From DASZIT01 sp963770635 (GTDB lineage: Bacteria; Actinomycetota; Acidimicrobiia; Acidimicrobiales; RAAP-2): 64,000 bases of DNA. The notes under the pieces were generated by a model. That model did no database searches. It saw only the letters and a list, made by a program, of their open reading frames with translations, and was not told where the DNA came from. The translations under genes and the position numbers were made by a program. The DNA is taken from contig CAVYQI010000005.1 in the NCBI GenBank assembly GCA_963770635.1, positions 248,001 through 312,000 on the forward strand. Direction: 5' to 3'. Below, one piece after another: positions 36,873 through 44,776 of this stretch. Each line of letters opens with the position of its first letter. Within the stretch, counting starts at the first letter, position 1.

Positions 36873-37694
36873 GTGGATGCCAGCGAGGAACGCGACCGTC
36901 TGGCAGCGCGACCTCTGGCGCAGGAACGTTCGAGGTTGTTCGACCAGCAAGCCGAGGCCTACGACCGGTTCCGGCCGAAGTATCCCGATGCGGTGATCGA
37001 TGAGCTGCTCGGTCCGGTGCCTGCGGGCCTGGACGTTCTCGACGTGGGTTGTGGCACCGGGATCGCTTCAAGGCAGATGGCCCAGCGGGGCGCAAAGGTG
37101 CTCGGGGTGGAACTCGCTCCACGAATGGCGGAGATCGCCCGCGGGCATGGGGTCGAAGTAGAGATCGCTGCCTTCGAAGGCTGGGACGTTGCTGGTCGCA
37201 CGTTCGACCGGGTGACCTCGGCGCAGGCCTGGCACTGGCTCGACCTGCCTATCGCCACCGCGAAGGCAGCCTCTGTGCTGCGGCCGGGGGGCAGCCTTGG
37301 TTTGATCTGGAACGCCGGTTGTCAGCCCGATGATCTGGCCGATGCTCTCGAGGAGGTCTACGCGAGTGTTGTGCCGCGCGGCGGCCACCGTCTGTTCCGT
37401 GGGTACGCGGCCAATCGGTCATCCGACGTGAGAACCGGCCTCGGCCCGGAAATCGACGCCGTCTCAGCGGTGCCCGACTTCGGTGCGCCGACAGAGAAGT
37501 GGTTCCCATGGACGGGGGCCTACCAGCGGGATGAGTGGCTGGACCAGCTTGTCTCACGCAGCGACCACGCCGCCCTCGAACCAGCGATCCGAGATCGCCT
37601 GTTCGAAGCGATCGGCGCGGCCATCGACGATCAGGGCGGCTCGTTCGTCATGAACTTCGAGACCGTCCTGATCACCGCGACTCGGCTGGGGTAA
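36873..37694 (+). CDS. Class I SAM-dependent methyltransferase
   Basis: 273 residues. The SAM motif DVLDVGCGTGIASRQMA is followed by VLGVELAPRMAEIAR, DRVTSAQAWHWLD and VLRPGGSLGLIWN, the standard order. The family resembles small-molecule methyltransferases with the opening FDQQAEAYDRFRPKYPD. The substrate is unknown. The GTG start at 36873 is supported by alignment of the opening. Confidence 0.9.
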   Translation: MDASEERDRLAARPLAQERSRLFDQQAEAYDRFRPKYPDAVIDELLGPVPAGLDVLDVGCGTGIASRQMAQRGAKVLGVELAPRMAEIARGHGVEVEIAAFEGWDVAGRTFDRVTSAQAWHWLDLPIATAKAASVLRPGGSLGLIWNAGCQPDDLADALEEVYASVVPRGGHRLFRGYAANRSSDVRTGLGPEIDAVSAVPDFGAPTEKWFPWTGAYQRDEWLDQLVSRSDHAALEPAIRDRLFEAIGAAIDDQGGSFVMNFETVLITATRLG

Positions 37695-37728
37695 GCCATC
37701 GGGTGTACTCCGGTGTGGCGATCTGTTG

Positions 37729-37777
37729 TGTCAGTTTAGGTTGACAAACTCGGTCTGTCAGTCTATACTGACAGACA
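37729..37777 (+). promoter_or_regulatory. Strong leaderless promoter with a perfect 10-bp inverted repeat
   Basis: TTGACA (37741-37746), 17-base spacer, TATACT (37764-37769), and the predicted start site at the ATG at 37777. A perfect inverted repeat GTCTGTCAGT / ACTGACAGAC covers 37753-37762 and 37767-37776, spanning the -10 box up to the ATG. A second related site, TGTCA-N8-TGACA at 37729-37746, covers the -35 box. The repeat is probably the operator of the HTH protein encoded here. Confidence 0.8.
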
Positions 37778-37989
37778 TGGACATCGAAGAACTCAGCGTG
37801 AATCTCTCGTCGGATGACCCGGCAGTTGGGCTTCGCGCTTCGTTGGCCCTCCATCGCCTGGCTGAGAGGGTCGAAGCGAACCACGTCGCGTCGGCCCGGG
37901 AGAAAGGCTGGTCGTGGCAGCAGATCGGAGACGCCTTGGGCGTCACCCGCCAATCCGTGCACACCAAATACAACCAGGAGTCATCATGA
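37777..37989 (+). CDS. Small helix-turn-helix protein
   Basis: 70 residues. The C-terminal half AREKGWSWQQIGDALGVTRQ then SVHTKYNQ is a sigma-70 region 4/HTH-type DNA-binding element. The N-terminus MDIEELSVNLSSDDPAVGLR is helical. It overlaps the Clp-N gene by four bases (ATGA). In actinobacteria such small HTH proteins often pair with Clp N-terminal-domain proteins. Likely autoregulator through the inverted repeat over its own promoter. Confidence 0.85.
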   Translation: MDIEELSVNLSSDDPAVGLRASLALHRLAERVEANHVASAREKGWSWQQIGDALGVTRQSVHTKYNQESS

Positions 37990-38498
37990 CCACCGAATCC
38001 GTGGCGCCAGAGACGCTTCACGCCTGGGCCATCTGTCTGCAGGCCGGTGAGGAGGCTCGTCGCCGAGGTGATCGCCGATATGGCACCGATCACCTCTTGC
38101 TCGCCTTGTTCGAGGATCCCTCGATCGAAGCCGTGTTGGGCGTGAGCCTGCAACGAGCTCGCCAGGCCCTTGACTCGCTCGATCAGGAAGCCCTGGGTGC
38201 CCTGGGCCTGGGGTCCGGCACCGACGCTCCCGAACTACCGATGCGCGCCGTGCCGAAGAAGCCGAGGATCAGAGACGTCGCGCAAAAGGATCGCCTCCGC
38301 ATCACCCCCGCCGCGAAGAAAGTGCTTGAGGATGCGGTCAAGCCCAATCGCCGGAAGACCCACGTCACGGCCCGGCAGGTGCTGGCCCAGATCCTCACTC
38401 TCCGACCACCAGATCCTGCGGCGGCGCTGCTGGGCGCTCTCGGCGTGAACACGTCGGAGGTTCGGAGCCGATTGGATGCGGTCACGCCCGACAGCTGA
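37986..38498 (+). CDS. Clp N-terminal (ClpN repeat) domain protein
   Basis: 170 residues, no ATPase domain. Two ClpN-type repeats are visible: EEARRRGDRRYGTDHLLLAL followed by FEDPSIEAVLGVS, and ITPAAKKVLEDAV followed by KTHVTARQVLAQIL. ClpN repeats recruit substrates or adaptors to Clp proteases. Stand-alone versions are thought to be adaptors or inhibitors. The coupling to an HTH protein suggests a regulatory unit responding to Clp status; that is inference. Confidence 0.85.
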   Translation: MTTESVAPETLHAWAICLQAGEEARRRGDRRYGTDHLLLALFEDPSIEAVLGVSLQRARQALDSLDQEALGALGLGSGTDAPELPMRAVPKKPRIRDVAQKDRLRITPAAKKVLEDAVKPNRRKTHVTARQVLAQILTLRPPDPAAALLGALGVNTSEVRSRLDAVTPDS

Positions 38499-38537
38499 GT
38501 CCCCAGGTCCCGGGCCTCCAGGGCGTGGACCCGGAGT

Positions 38538-38552
38538 GTGTCGGAGGGGGGA
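38538..38552 (+). repeat. Left attachment-site repeat (attL)
   Basis: 15 bases, GTGTCGGAGGGGGGA, identical to 46430-46444. Outside the core the two sites diverge on both sides. It sits 39 bases after the Clp-N stop, at the point where base composition drops. Confidence 0.75.
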
Positions 38553-38680
38553 TTCGACACAATGCCGTGCGCGTTTTCGACGCTTATCCGCTGTGGGAAT
38601 CACCCCTCGTCGGAGCGAGAATCGATGGCAGGTCCGTACGTGAAGTGGGAATCACCGAGCTACGCCTATCGGCCGCCTGA
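38553..38680 (+). other. Displaced 3' end of the serine integrase gene (joined only in the excised circle)
   Basis: If the island excises between its 15-nt repeats, the integrase frame crosses the core into this segment and continues for 42 codons (starting IRHNAVRVFDAYPLWES, ending VREVGITELRLSAA) to a TGA at 38678-38680. In the integrated form the segment has no start codon of its own in that frame. The reading frame across the junction is open, which is expected if this is the native C-terminus. Confidence 0.55.
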
Positions 38681-38812
38681 CTCGTTGATGCGATCCCCGT
38701 CGGGGTGGATTCCGTGCCGCTTGAGAAAATGAGCGGTCAGGATATCGAGACTGCACATTCCTGACCTCTGGCCGGCGGTCCTGAGCACCCTCCTGTACGT
38801 AATGATTGACCA

Positions 38813-39151
38813 ATGGCACTTCTAGACGAGTTCGCCGCATCACACCCATTAGCCGTGGTGAGACGTGGCAATGAATGGTTCGTGGATGTTGCCACCGCAC
38901 CGGATCTGGTCGTCGAGGCAACCCGGAGAAGCATCAAGGTTCTGGGGCTGGAGGGATTCCTCATCGACGACGCCGGAACGTATCTGGCCCTAAGCCGGAT
39001 TGCTGACTTCTCGGGCGAGGCAAGAGACGTTGCAAACCGCAGGGCACTCGCGCTATTGACTGGCGACTGGGCGACCGCGCCAACCGCAGCCGATCAGATG
39101 CACAGGGAGGCCATCGGACGACACATGATCGCCGTCGTGCTGGACGGATAG
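38813..39151 (+). CDS. Unknown island cargo protein (112 aa)
   Basis: Soluble, 112 residues, starting MALLDEFAASHPLAVVRRGN. Contains an alpha/beta pattern (RRSIKVLGLEGFLIDDAGTY, then MIAVVLDG). No known family recognised. Alone on the plus strand near the left end of the island; lower GC than core genes. Confidence 0.55.
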   Translation: MALLDEFAASHPLAVVRRGNEWFVDVATAPDLVVEATRRSIKVLGLEGFLIDDAGTYLALSRIADFSGEARDVANRRALALLTGDWATAPTAADQMHREAIGRHMIAVVLDG

Positions 39152-39191
39152 CAGCTTCGCGCCCGGGGACTGGAGCGCTCCCGCTGCTCGT

Positions 39192-39905
39192 TCAGGTTGA
39201 CGAAAGAAGGTCCTGCTCGATCCAGAGGACGTCAACCATGAAGTCAAATGCGCTGACCAGGACACTTCCTACATGGAGGGACAGCGCCTCTTCCTCGCCA
39301 TCACTGACCATCCCGAGTCTCCATACGCTTTCGCAGATCGCATCGAACTCGGAGTCACCAGAAATCGCCATGTGAGGAAAGGGGCTGCTCCAACTCAGAG
39401 CATCGCCCAATCGCTTCAGCGCCTCCGAAGGATCCGCGGGTACAGGGCAGATCCAATGCACGACATCGCCATTTTCTCCAGCTCGCAGCCACTCAGGCTT
39501 CCTAGTCCAGAACTTCTTGTAGTGCTCATTCTTGACCGACGTCTGGTAGTCAAGAGCAATCACGAAACGAGGCCGGTTGTCGGATGGGCTGTCGAGTCCC
39601 AAGAATCGCCACGCCACCGAGTCCGCTGCATGGTCGGGGCGGTCGCTGGTATCAAGCCACTCGTGTAGATCGGGCGGGTAGTCCTCAGGTAGGAAGCCCA
39701 GCACTACGCCGGCCGAGCGCCCGATGCGGCTCAAGAGTCCAATTGGAAGTGCCACGTGGCGCTGATTTGTCTTGGTCAACTTGCCCTCGGAGTCTTGCTG
39801 CCAGGTCGCTGTGAAGGCGTACGTTTTGAGTGCCTGCTCAAGAACCATTGCACCCGTGGAGCCAAGGTCACGCCAGGCCCATTTCCGTCCCTCGGTGTCA
39901 GGCAC
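39192..39905 (-). CDS. Unknown island cargo protein (237 aa)
   Basis: Soluble, 237 residues, rich in Trp and acidic residues (HEWLDTSDRPDHAADSVAWR, then FVIALDYQTSVKNEHYKKFW). No signal peptide or membrane helix. It ends SAFDFMVDVLWIEQDLLSST. The gene is convergent with the unknown gene at 38813-39151. No family can be named; single cargo genes in such islands are often defence or toxin-related, but nothing here demonstrates that. Confidence 0.6.
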   Translation of the reverse strand: MPDTEGRKWAWRDLGSTGAMVLEQALKTYAFTATWQQDSEGKLTKTNQRHVALPIGLLSRIGRSAGVVLGFLPEDYPPDLHEWLDTSDRPDHAADSVAWRFLGLDSPSDNRPRFVIALDYQTSVKNEHYKKFWTRKPEWLRAGENGDVVHWICPVPADPSEALKRLGDALSWSSPFPHMAISGDSEFDAICESVWRLGMVSDGEEEALSLHVGSVLVSAFDFMVDVLWIEQDLLSST

Positions 39906-40067
39906 GCCCCAAGCTTCCCAGAATCATCCAGTGTTCTGCCCAATGTCCCGAAAGTGGCTTGCGGTTCAGCACCGCGACGAGCAATGGAACCGAATCCGGC
40001 TACCAGGCGCCTCCTTTGAATGCACGACCCTGACACCCGCCTACATCCTGACGCTTTCAAACCGAAC

Positions 40068-40484
40068 TCAGGTCCTGACTGGCAACGTGAGCACGTTCAA
40101 CCCTGGTGCAAGGTTCGGTGCGGCAGCAAGCTTGTAATCGTCTGTGAGGAAATCTCCGCCTATCTCTTCGGCCACCGCGATGTAGAGGGCGTCTGCGGCG
40201 GTCACGTTGTGACGATATTTCCAAGCAGCTGGAACCAGCGGGGCTAATGAGGCTCGGTGGAGGTGCCACGATACGAGGCGGCCAACCGCCGCAGTGGCCT
40301 GAGATTCTGTGATCATCTTTTCGATAAGACACCGTCGTCGGAGTGCCCCCATCACTTCGGCATAGAAATGTTCGGGAACCCAACCCTCAGAATCGGCGGG
40401 TAAAAGTCGAGCCAAGCCTCGGCCTCGACGAGTACCGACGACGATTTCAACCCCTGCGGAGGCGTCTATGACGACCGCTGTCAC
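40068..40484 (-). CDS. PIN-domain ribonuclease toxin (VapC-like)
   Basis: 138 residues. Acidic residues typical of PIN nucleases are present: VVIDASAGVEIV (Asp7), HFYAEVMGAL (Glu), TAADALYIAVAEE (Asp), FLTDDYKLA (Asp). These coordinate Mg2+ for RNA cleavage. GTG at 40484 overlaps the antitoxin stop by four bases. Type II toxin-antitoxin partner of the upstream small protein. Confidence 0.9.
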   Translation of the reverse strand: MTAVVIDASAGVEIVVGTRRGRGLARLLPADSEGWVPEHFYAEVMGALRRRCLIEKMITESQATAAVGRLVSWHLHRASLAPLVPAAWKYRHNVTAADALYIAVAEEIGGDFLTDDYKLAAAPNLAPGLNVLTLPVRT

Positions 40485-40666
40485 GCCTCGGCGTCAGCGC
40501 GCAATTCCCGTATCGCCTCGGCCGCGTCGAGGCTCTCGAGTTCAGGCTCAGGGCCGGCCAGAAGGTCGTCAAGAAGGGCATGGAAGGCCTCGGGCGAACA
40601 GTCCTCGTCGGGGTTCGTGACCACCACCGCTGAACCAGGCGGCAGGTCATTAGGTCGGTTCGCCAT
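40481..40666 (-). CDS. VapB-like antitoxin
   Basis: 61 residues, very acidic (ALLDDLLAGPEPELESLDAA). The family is assigned from position upstream of, and overlap with, the PIN toxin gene; the sequence itself does not show a clear DNA-binding fold. The ATG at 40666 begins MANRPNDLPPGSAVVVTNPD. Confidence 0.7.
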   Translation of the reverse strand: MANRPNDLPPGSAVVVTNPDEDCSPEAFHALLDDLLAGPEPELESLDAAEAIRELRADAEA

Positions 40667-40909
40667 GCCGCTATCGTACCGTTCGCTACTGACGCTGCAC
40701 TCCTTCACCGCTCGCATGTCCGTTGACTCTGGGCTCCGGGCGCCAACGGCAGTCGAAACCACCGTGTGAATCCATCGGCGACGCCCCTATATTGGCGGAG
40801 GGGGCATATTCGAAGTGGGTCCTAATCCTGCGATGAAGTCAGTGTGAAAGTGCCCCTCGGGCCTCCCGGACTGCGTAGTAGACGAGCACGTTGCAAACAA
40901 GTGTGGGTC

Positions 40910-42379
40910 CTATTCACTCTGTTGGGAGCGCTTGAGGGCGGTGTAGTGACTCCAGTCGCGCGACGCGAGGGTTGCCCATCTGACGGCGGTGTCCGTTCCG
41001 AGGCCCAAGGTGTCAGCCAGAATTGGAGTGGGGATCTCGGCCGCGAGCCCGAACATGGCCGCCTTGCGGGCTTGGGCTGGTTGGATGCCGCGTTCGACGA
41101 GTTGACTGCGGATGTTCCCGGTGGCCAGGTGATTGCCGGGGATCCCGCCGGGGAAAAGCCAATAGGTGGCGCTGCTGGCGTAGGAGGCCTTGCCACGACA
41201 AGCGAGCTGGTCGAGGACCAGGCGATCGAGGGGCGTGGGCAGCTCGATGGCAAAGGAGTCGAAGGTAACCGTGACCAGACCGTCGGGGAGGCGGTTGATC
41301 TGGTCCGCGCGCATGCGGCAGATGCGCGCCAATGGCTGCGCAAAGAGCAGCATGAAGAGGCCAGCCACGCGGGTGTAGAGACGGAAGCTGTCGTCATGGA
41401 GGAGCATTTCGACACCCGCCCACCGCCCGGCGTCAGAGAGCGTGACGTTGGGCAGGGCGGCTTGGCGGACTGCCACTTCCACCCCGCTGGCGAGGCTGGA
41501 CCGAACCAGCCAGCCAACGAATGGGGCCAGAGTGTCGCGCCGCTCGGGGTGCACCACGACGTAGAAGTCAAGATCGGCCTGGGTGAGCGTGGTCACACTT
41601 TGATGACGATCATCGAGCCAGACGATGAACCGCAACGCGGCGAGGATCGTCGCCCGAGCGGCCGACACGCCGCCATGGGTGAGGGTCCCAATGTGCCCCT
41701 TGTGCTGCAGCTTGCGCAGCACATGCCAGTGGGCGAACTGACTGAGCAGCTCGGCTTGATCCGCCGGCAGAGGACGCAGGTGGTCGTTGAGCCACGGCGT
41801 GACCCGCTCGAGGTCGGCGTGATAGGCGGGCAGGACCTTCAGCGCCACCAGGAGGTCCCGCACATAATGAACAGCCTTGTTCGACGCCATCTCGTCGAAC
41901 GCGGCATGCGAGATGGCGACGTGACCTTGGGCCATTTCTCGCAGGATTCCTGAGCCCTCCGAACGGGTCAGCCAGTACAGGGCGCTCTGCGGGCGGGGCC
42001 CGGCCATCAGTGCGTCGTAGACCGGTTGGAGGTCGGGGTGGATGCCCCCGGTTCGATCGGCGAGAAGCGCACGCAATCGTTCGGACAGCACGCACGGTGC
42101 GCACCGTGGTCCGAACTGACTGTCTTCTCGACCGCAGGCGACGCAGGCATAGACGGCCGGATTCCCGGTGCAGGTGGCGCAGGCGGGTCGTCCGAGCGAG
42201 TCGTAGAAGGCGAGGATCTTGCGCTCATCGCACCCCGGACAGGGCAATGGGGCGCGCCCGAAGCGCACCACGCAGTTGCCACAGACCGGCTTGTTCAAGA
42301 TGAGGCGGGAGCACTTTTTGAGCTCGCCGCAGTGGGCGCAGAGAGTCGGTTCTCGTCGATAGAACCCCCGGGCACTCAA
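40910..42379 (-). CDS. Zinc-ribbon protein with degenerate tyrosine-recombinase-like C-terminus
   Basis: 489 residues. The first 110 contain three Cys-rich ribbons (LCAHCGELKKCSR ... VCGNC; LPCPGCDERK ... ACATC; YACVACGRED ... CAPC). The rest resembles a tyrosine recombinase: LLFAQPLARICRMRADQI corresponds to the Arg-I region, and LADTLGLGTDTAVRW followed by SRDWSHY resembles the C-terminal region with a terminal Tyr, but the HxxR box is not recognisable. It is the last gene of a three-gene set with an XRE protein and a standard tyrosine recombinase, a set I recall from actinobacterial mobile elements. TTG 42379 overlaps the preceding stop; the start is therefore less certain. Confidence 0.72.
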   Translation of the reverse strand: MSARGFYRREPTLCAHCGELKKCSRLILNKPVCGNCVVRFGRAPLPCPGCDERKILAFYDSLGRPACATCTGNPAVYACVACGREDSQFGPRCAPCVLSERLRALLADRTGGIHPDLQPVYDALMAGPRPQSALYWLTRSEGSGILREMAQGHVAISHAAFDEMASNKAVHYVRDLLVALKVLPAYHADLERVTPWLNDHLRPLPADQAELLSQFAHWHVLRKLQHKGHIGTLTHGGVSAARATILAALRFIVWLDDRHQSVTTLTQADLDFYVVVHPERRDTLAPFVGWLVRSSLASGVEVAVRQAALPNVTLSDAGRWAGVEMLLHDDSFRLYTRVAGLFMLLFAQPLARICRMRADQINRLPDGLVTVTFDSFAIELPTPLDRLVLDQLACRGKASYASSATYWLFPGGIPGNHLATGNIRSQLVERGIQPAQARKAAMFGLAAEIPTPILADTLGLGTDTAVRWATLASRDWSHYTALKRSQQSE

Positions 42380-42714
42380 CCCTGGCCACGGGGACGGCGG
42401 ATTTTGGCCCGCACCGGGCGCAGGTCACCGATCCCGGGCCCGCTCTCTCCTGAAGATGCCGCCGTCTTGTCGGCTGCCACGACGCCCGGTTGAAGGAGGT
42501 CACCCGGGCCGCAGTCCAAGATGTCGCACAAGGCAGCCAGCAGGTCGATGTTCACTCGCTGGGGGGCTTTGGTCACCAGCCGGTGCACGTATTGGCGGCT
42601 CAGGTGGACGTCTCGTTCCTCGAGCAGCGGCACCAGGTCGCTGGTCTGGAAGAGCCCGTGTGCGGCCATCATCTGGCGCAGATTCCAGTGCAGCACCAGC
42701 CGTGCTCTGGTCAT
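42376..42714 (-). CDS. XRE-family helix-turn-helix regulator
   Basis: 112 residues. The HTH reads VPLLEERDVHLSRQYVHRLV, then INLDLLAALCDILDCGP-like sequence (VNIDLLAALCDILDCGPGDL), the Cro/C1-type fold. The basic tail ends RAKIRRPRGQG. The ATG overlaps the tyrosine recombinase stop by one base (TAATG). It probably regulates the recombinase or acts with it as an accessory factor. Confidence 0.88.
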   Translation of the reverse strand: MTRARLVLHWNLRQMMAAHGLFQTSDLVPLLEERDVHLSRQYVHRLVTKAPQRVNIDLLAALCDILDCGPGDLLQPGVVAADKTAASSGESGPGIGDLRPVRAKIRRPRGQG

Positions 42715-43834
42715 TATTTTTCCTCCTCGTTGCTGGGGTCATAGACCCTGGCCAGTGCCGCGCGCAGGGTCTGGTGCTTGAAGTCGTCGCTCACCGAGGC
42801 GTAGATCGCCGTGGTCGACGCGTAGGCGTGGCCGACCTGTTCTTGGACGAAACGTTCGGGGTAGCCGAACTCGATCAGGTGAGTCACGTAGGAATGGCGC
42901 AGGCAGTGCAAGGTGAGCACGGGGTCCAACCCGGCCTCGGCGCGCAGCCAGTTGAACCGTTTGTCGAGGTGCTTGCAGCGAGATCCGATGCAACCGCTCG
43001 GTGACCCACAGGGCCGGATGGTCGGCGGGATCGAGCAAGGGTCGGGCCTCTTCGACCCACTGGCGCAAGCCGTCGATGGCCCAGTCGAACTCGGGGACGG
43101 CGAGCACCGTGCGACGGCGTGGCACGCCGCCCTTGATGGCCTTGCCGTAGCGGACGTGGACCGAGCCGTAGGTACCCCATTCGTGCACGTGGGGGTTCGC
43201 CCGGAGATCGACCAGCTCGAGTCGGCACAGCTCGGCTCGCCGTAACCCGAACGCGTAGGCCGTCTTGACCATCTGGGCGTCGCGCAGCGCCACCAACGCG
43301 CCCTTGCGGCCCGAGCGAGCCACCCGGTCGACCCGGTCGTCGAGGAAGTCGAACAGGCTCTCCAACTCGTCGTAGGTCAAGGGCCGGCGGGCCGGGTTGC
43401 CCTCGTAGTCGTTGAGGTGGGCGACGGTGTTCCACTCGTGGCACACCTGGCTCGGTACCTGCCCGAAGCGGTCCGCGGCACTGGGTCATCCACTCGTAGC
43501 GGGCGTCGCACAAGTAGTCGCAGAACATCCGCAGTGTCAGGTGGTAACCCCGGATCGTAGAAGGTGCCAGCCGCCCCTTTCCCGACATCAAACCAACCGT
43601 GAAGTCCTCCACGTCGCCGGGACTCCACGCCCACGGATACGACTCGACGTCGTCGGCGAACCGGCGCAGCAACGACAGCCGAGTGCTCACCGTCGAGTCC
43701 CCCAACAGCCGTGATTTCTGCTGACGAGCCCACCCCACCAACATCCCTTCGAACACCGCGGCCGCTTCGTCGAGATGGATCACACCGTCAACGAGAACCA
43801 GCCGGGCCGACCCTGGAACCTCTGCCAATGTCAC
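42714..43834 (-). CDS. Tyrosine recombinase (integrase-type), two frame breaks
   Basis: About 373 residues once two one-base insertions (near 43480 and 42987) are removed. N-terminal core-binding domain (STVSTRLSLLRRFADDVESY), then the catalytic domain with AYAFGLRRAELCRLELVDL (Arg I), HCLRHSYVTH (His-x-x-Arg), GHAYASTTAIYASV (His and Tyr nucleophile). All catalytic residues are present, so the protein is probably active. The GTG start at 43834 is seven bases from a palindromic operator-like site. Confidence 0.88.
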
Positions 43835-43841
43835 CCTTGCC

Positions 43842-43860
43842 TGTCAACTAGAAGTTGACA
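43842..43860. promoter_or_regulatory. Inverted repeat upstream of the tyrosine recombinase
   Basis: TGTCAACT-AGA-AGTTGACA, an exact 8-bp inverted repeat, seven bases before the GTG start. It could be an operator for the XRE protein or a recombinase-binding arm. The TGTCA/TGACA ends resemble those at the HTH/Clp-N promoter. Confidence 0.6.
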
Positions 43861-43960
43861 TTGTCATTTTTACGTTACCATGCGCAAGAGGCCCCAGGTC
43901 GCGTCCACCCGCGCCTTGCTCGGCCCTGACGATTAGTCCCCCAGCGCAGCGCTTGACTGT

Positions 43961-43988
43961 CCCTTTTCGTGAGAAGGGCCCGCTTTTT
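43961..43988 (+). terminator. Possible intrinsic terminator
   Basis: CCCTT...AAGGG stem (43961-43965 with 43974-43978, extendable through one G-U pair) followed by TTTTT at 43984-43988. It would stop rightward transcription entering from the recombinase side. Confidence 0.4.
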
Positions 43989-43997
43989 CCTCTAATG

Positions 43998-44009
43998 CCA
44001 CACGTGTGG
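43998..44009. repeat. 12-bp perfect palindrome
   Basis: CCACACGTGTGG. Possible binding site for a dimeric protein. Confidence 0.5.
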
Positions 44010-44177
44010 AGCAATCTGATGGTTGGATCGCAGTGAAGGACATTGGTTGAGTCGGGACGGTGGAGCGAGGTCGATGGGCTAGTAGCTGAGTTGGTGGAGG
44101 CAGGTGAATTGGGCGTGGATGTTGGTGCTGGTCTATTTGATGACACGGCCGCTGAACTGCTGTTGCCTCCGATCGGC

Positions 44178-44203
44178 GCGAACGACGCCCATGCGTCGTT
44201 CGC
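44178..44203. repeat. 11-bp perfect inverted repeat
   Basis: GCGAACGACGC and its complement around the loop CCAT. Could be a hairpin terminator or a recombination-related site; no T-run follows. Confidence 0.6.
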
Positions 44204-44641
44204 TGCCCGCCCTTTCCACCGGCAGCGAAGCGGGGTCAAGTTCCGGAGAGGGCAGCCCTCGGGCCGAGCAAGAAGTTCTGGCGGGTTCGCCCGCTGGGCG
44301 TACTTCAACGATCACGAAACCGCCAGAAGTTGTTGCGAGCCGAGCCGGCGACTTGACGCCGTGGAGCTCCGGTGTACTCGGCGCCGCCGGGCCCAGGGGC
44401 TGAACGGCCCGGTTCGGGGTGTTGGAGAAACGGGCGAAGGGCCAGTTGTGGTCCTCATCCACCCTGACTGAGAGAGGGAGCCAACAACTTCGCCTGGAGG
44501 ATGGACCTTGCTCACCAAGAGGATTCGTCTCGACTCAATGAATCGACTGCATCATGGCGGCACCGTCGTACCGTCACCGACCTCGGGCACAGGGCAGGGG
44601 TATCCTCCGAAGGCACGCTCCGGCTCATGAGGTCGGACCCG

Positions 44642-44776
44642 ATGAGCGACGAGGGAGAGATTTCCTTTGAAGCCACTGCCCCACCGGTCATGACGACCGA
44701 CTTGGCCATCGCCCTGGCGCAGCTGGTCCGGGCCACGCTCGACCGGCGGGCCGAACAAGCCAAGCGAGCCGCATGA
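44642..44776 (+). CDS. Small protein upstream of the serine integrase
   Basis: 44 residues from ATG 44642 (an ATG at 44627 is also possible). Helical C-terminus LAIALAQLVRATLDRRAEQA. It overlaps the integrase start by four bases (ATGA), so translation is coupled. It may be an accessory protein such as a recombination directionality factor, but no family match is visible. Confidence 0.5.
   Translation: MSDEGEISFEATAPPVMTTDLAIALAQLVRATLDRRAEQAKRAA

Larger units (their letters stand above)
43862..44641. other. Non-coding island segment between the recombinase trio and the serine integrase
   Basis: About 780 bases without a convincing gene. Open frames exist on both strands (44043-44471 plus; 44133-44462 minus) but show no family-like sequence or ribosome-binding sites. 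It holds a hairpin with T-run, a 12-bp palindrome and an 11-bp inverted repeat listed separately. It may contain degenerate gene remains. Confidence 0.5.

Noticed and set aside
44043..44471. A 142-codon plus-strand gene between the recombinases.
   Set aside because: No ribosome-binding site or protein-like pattern; it overlaps an equally long minus-strand frame and inverted repeats.
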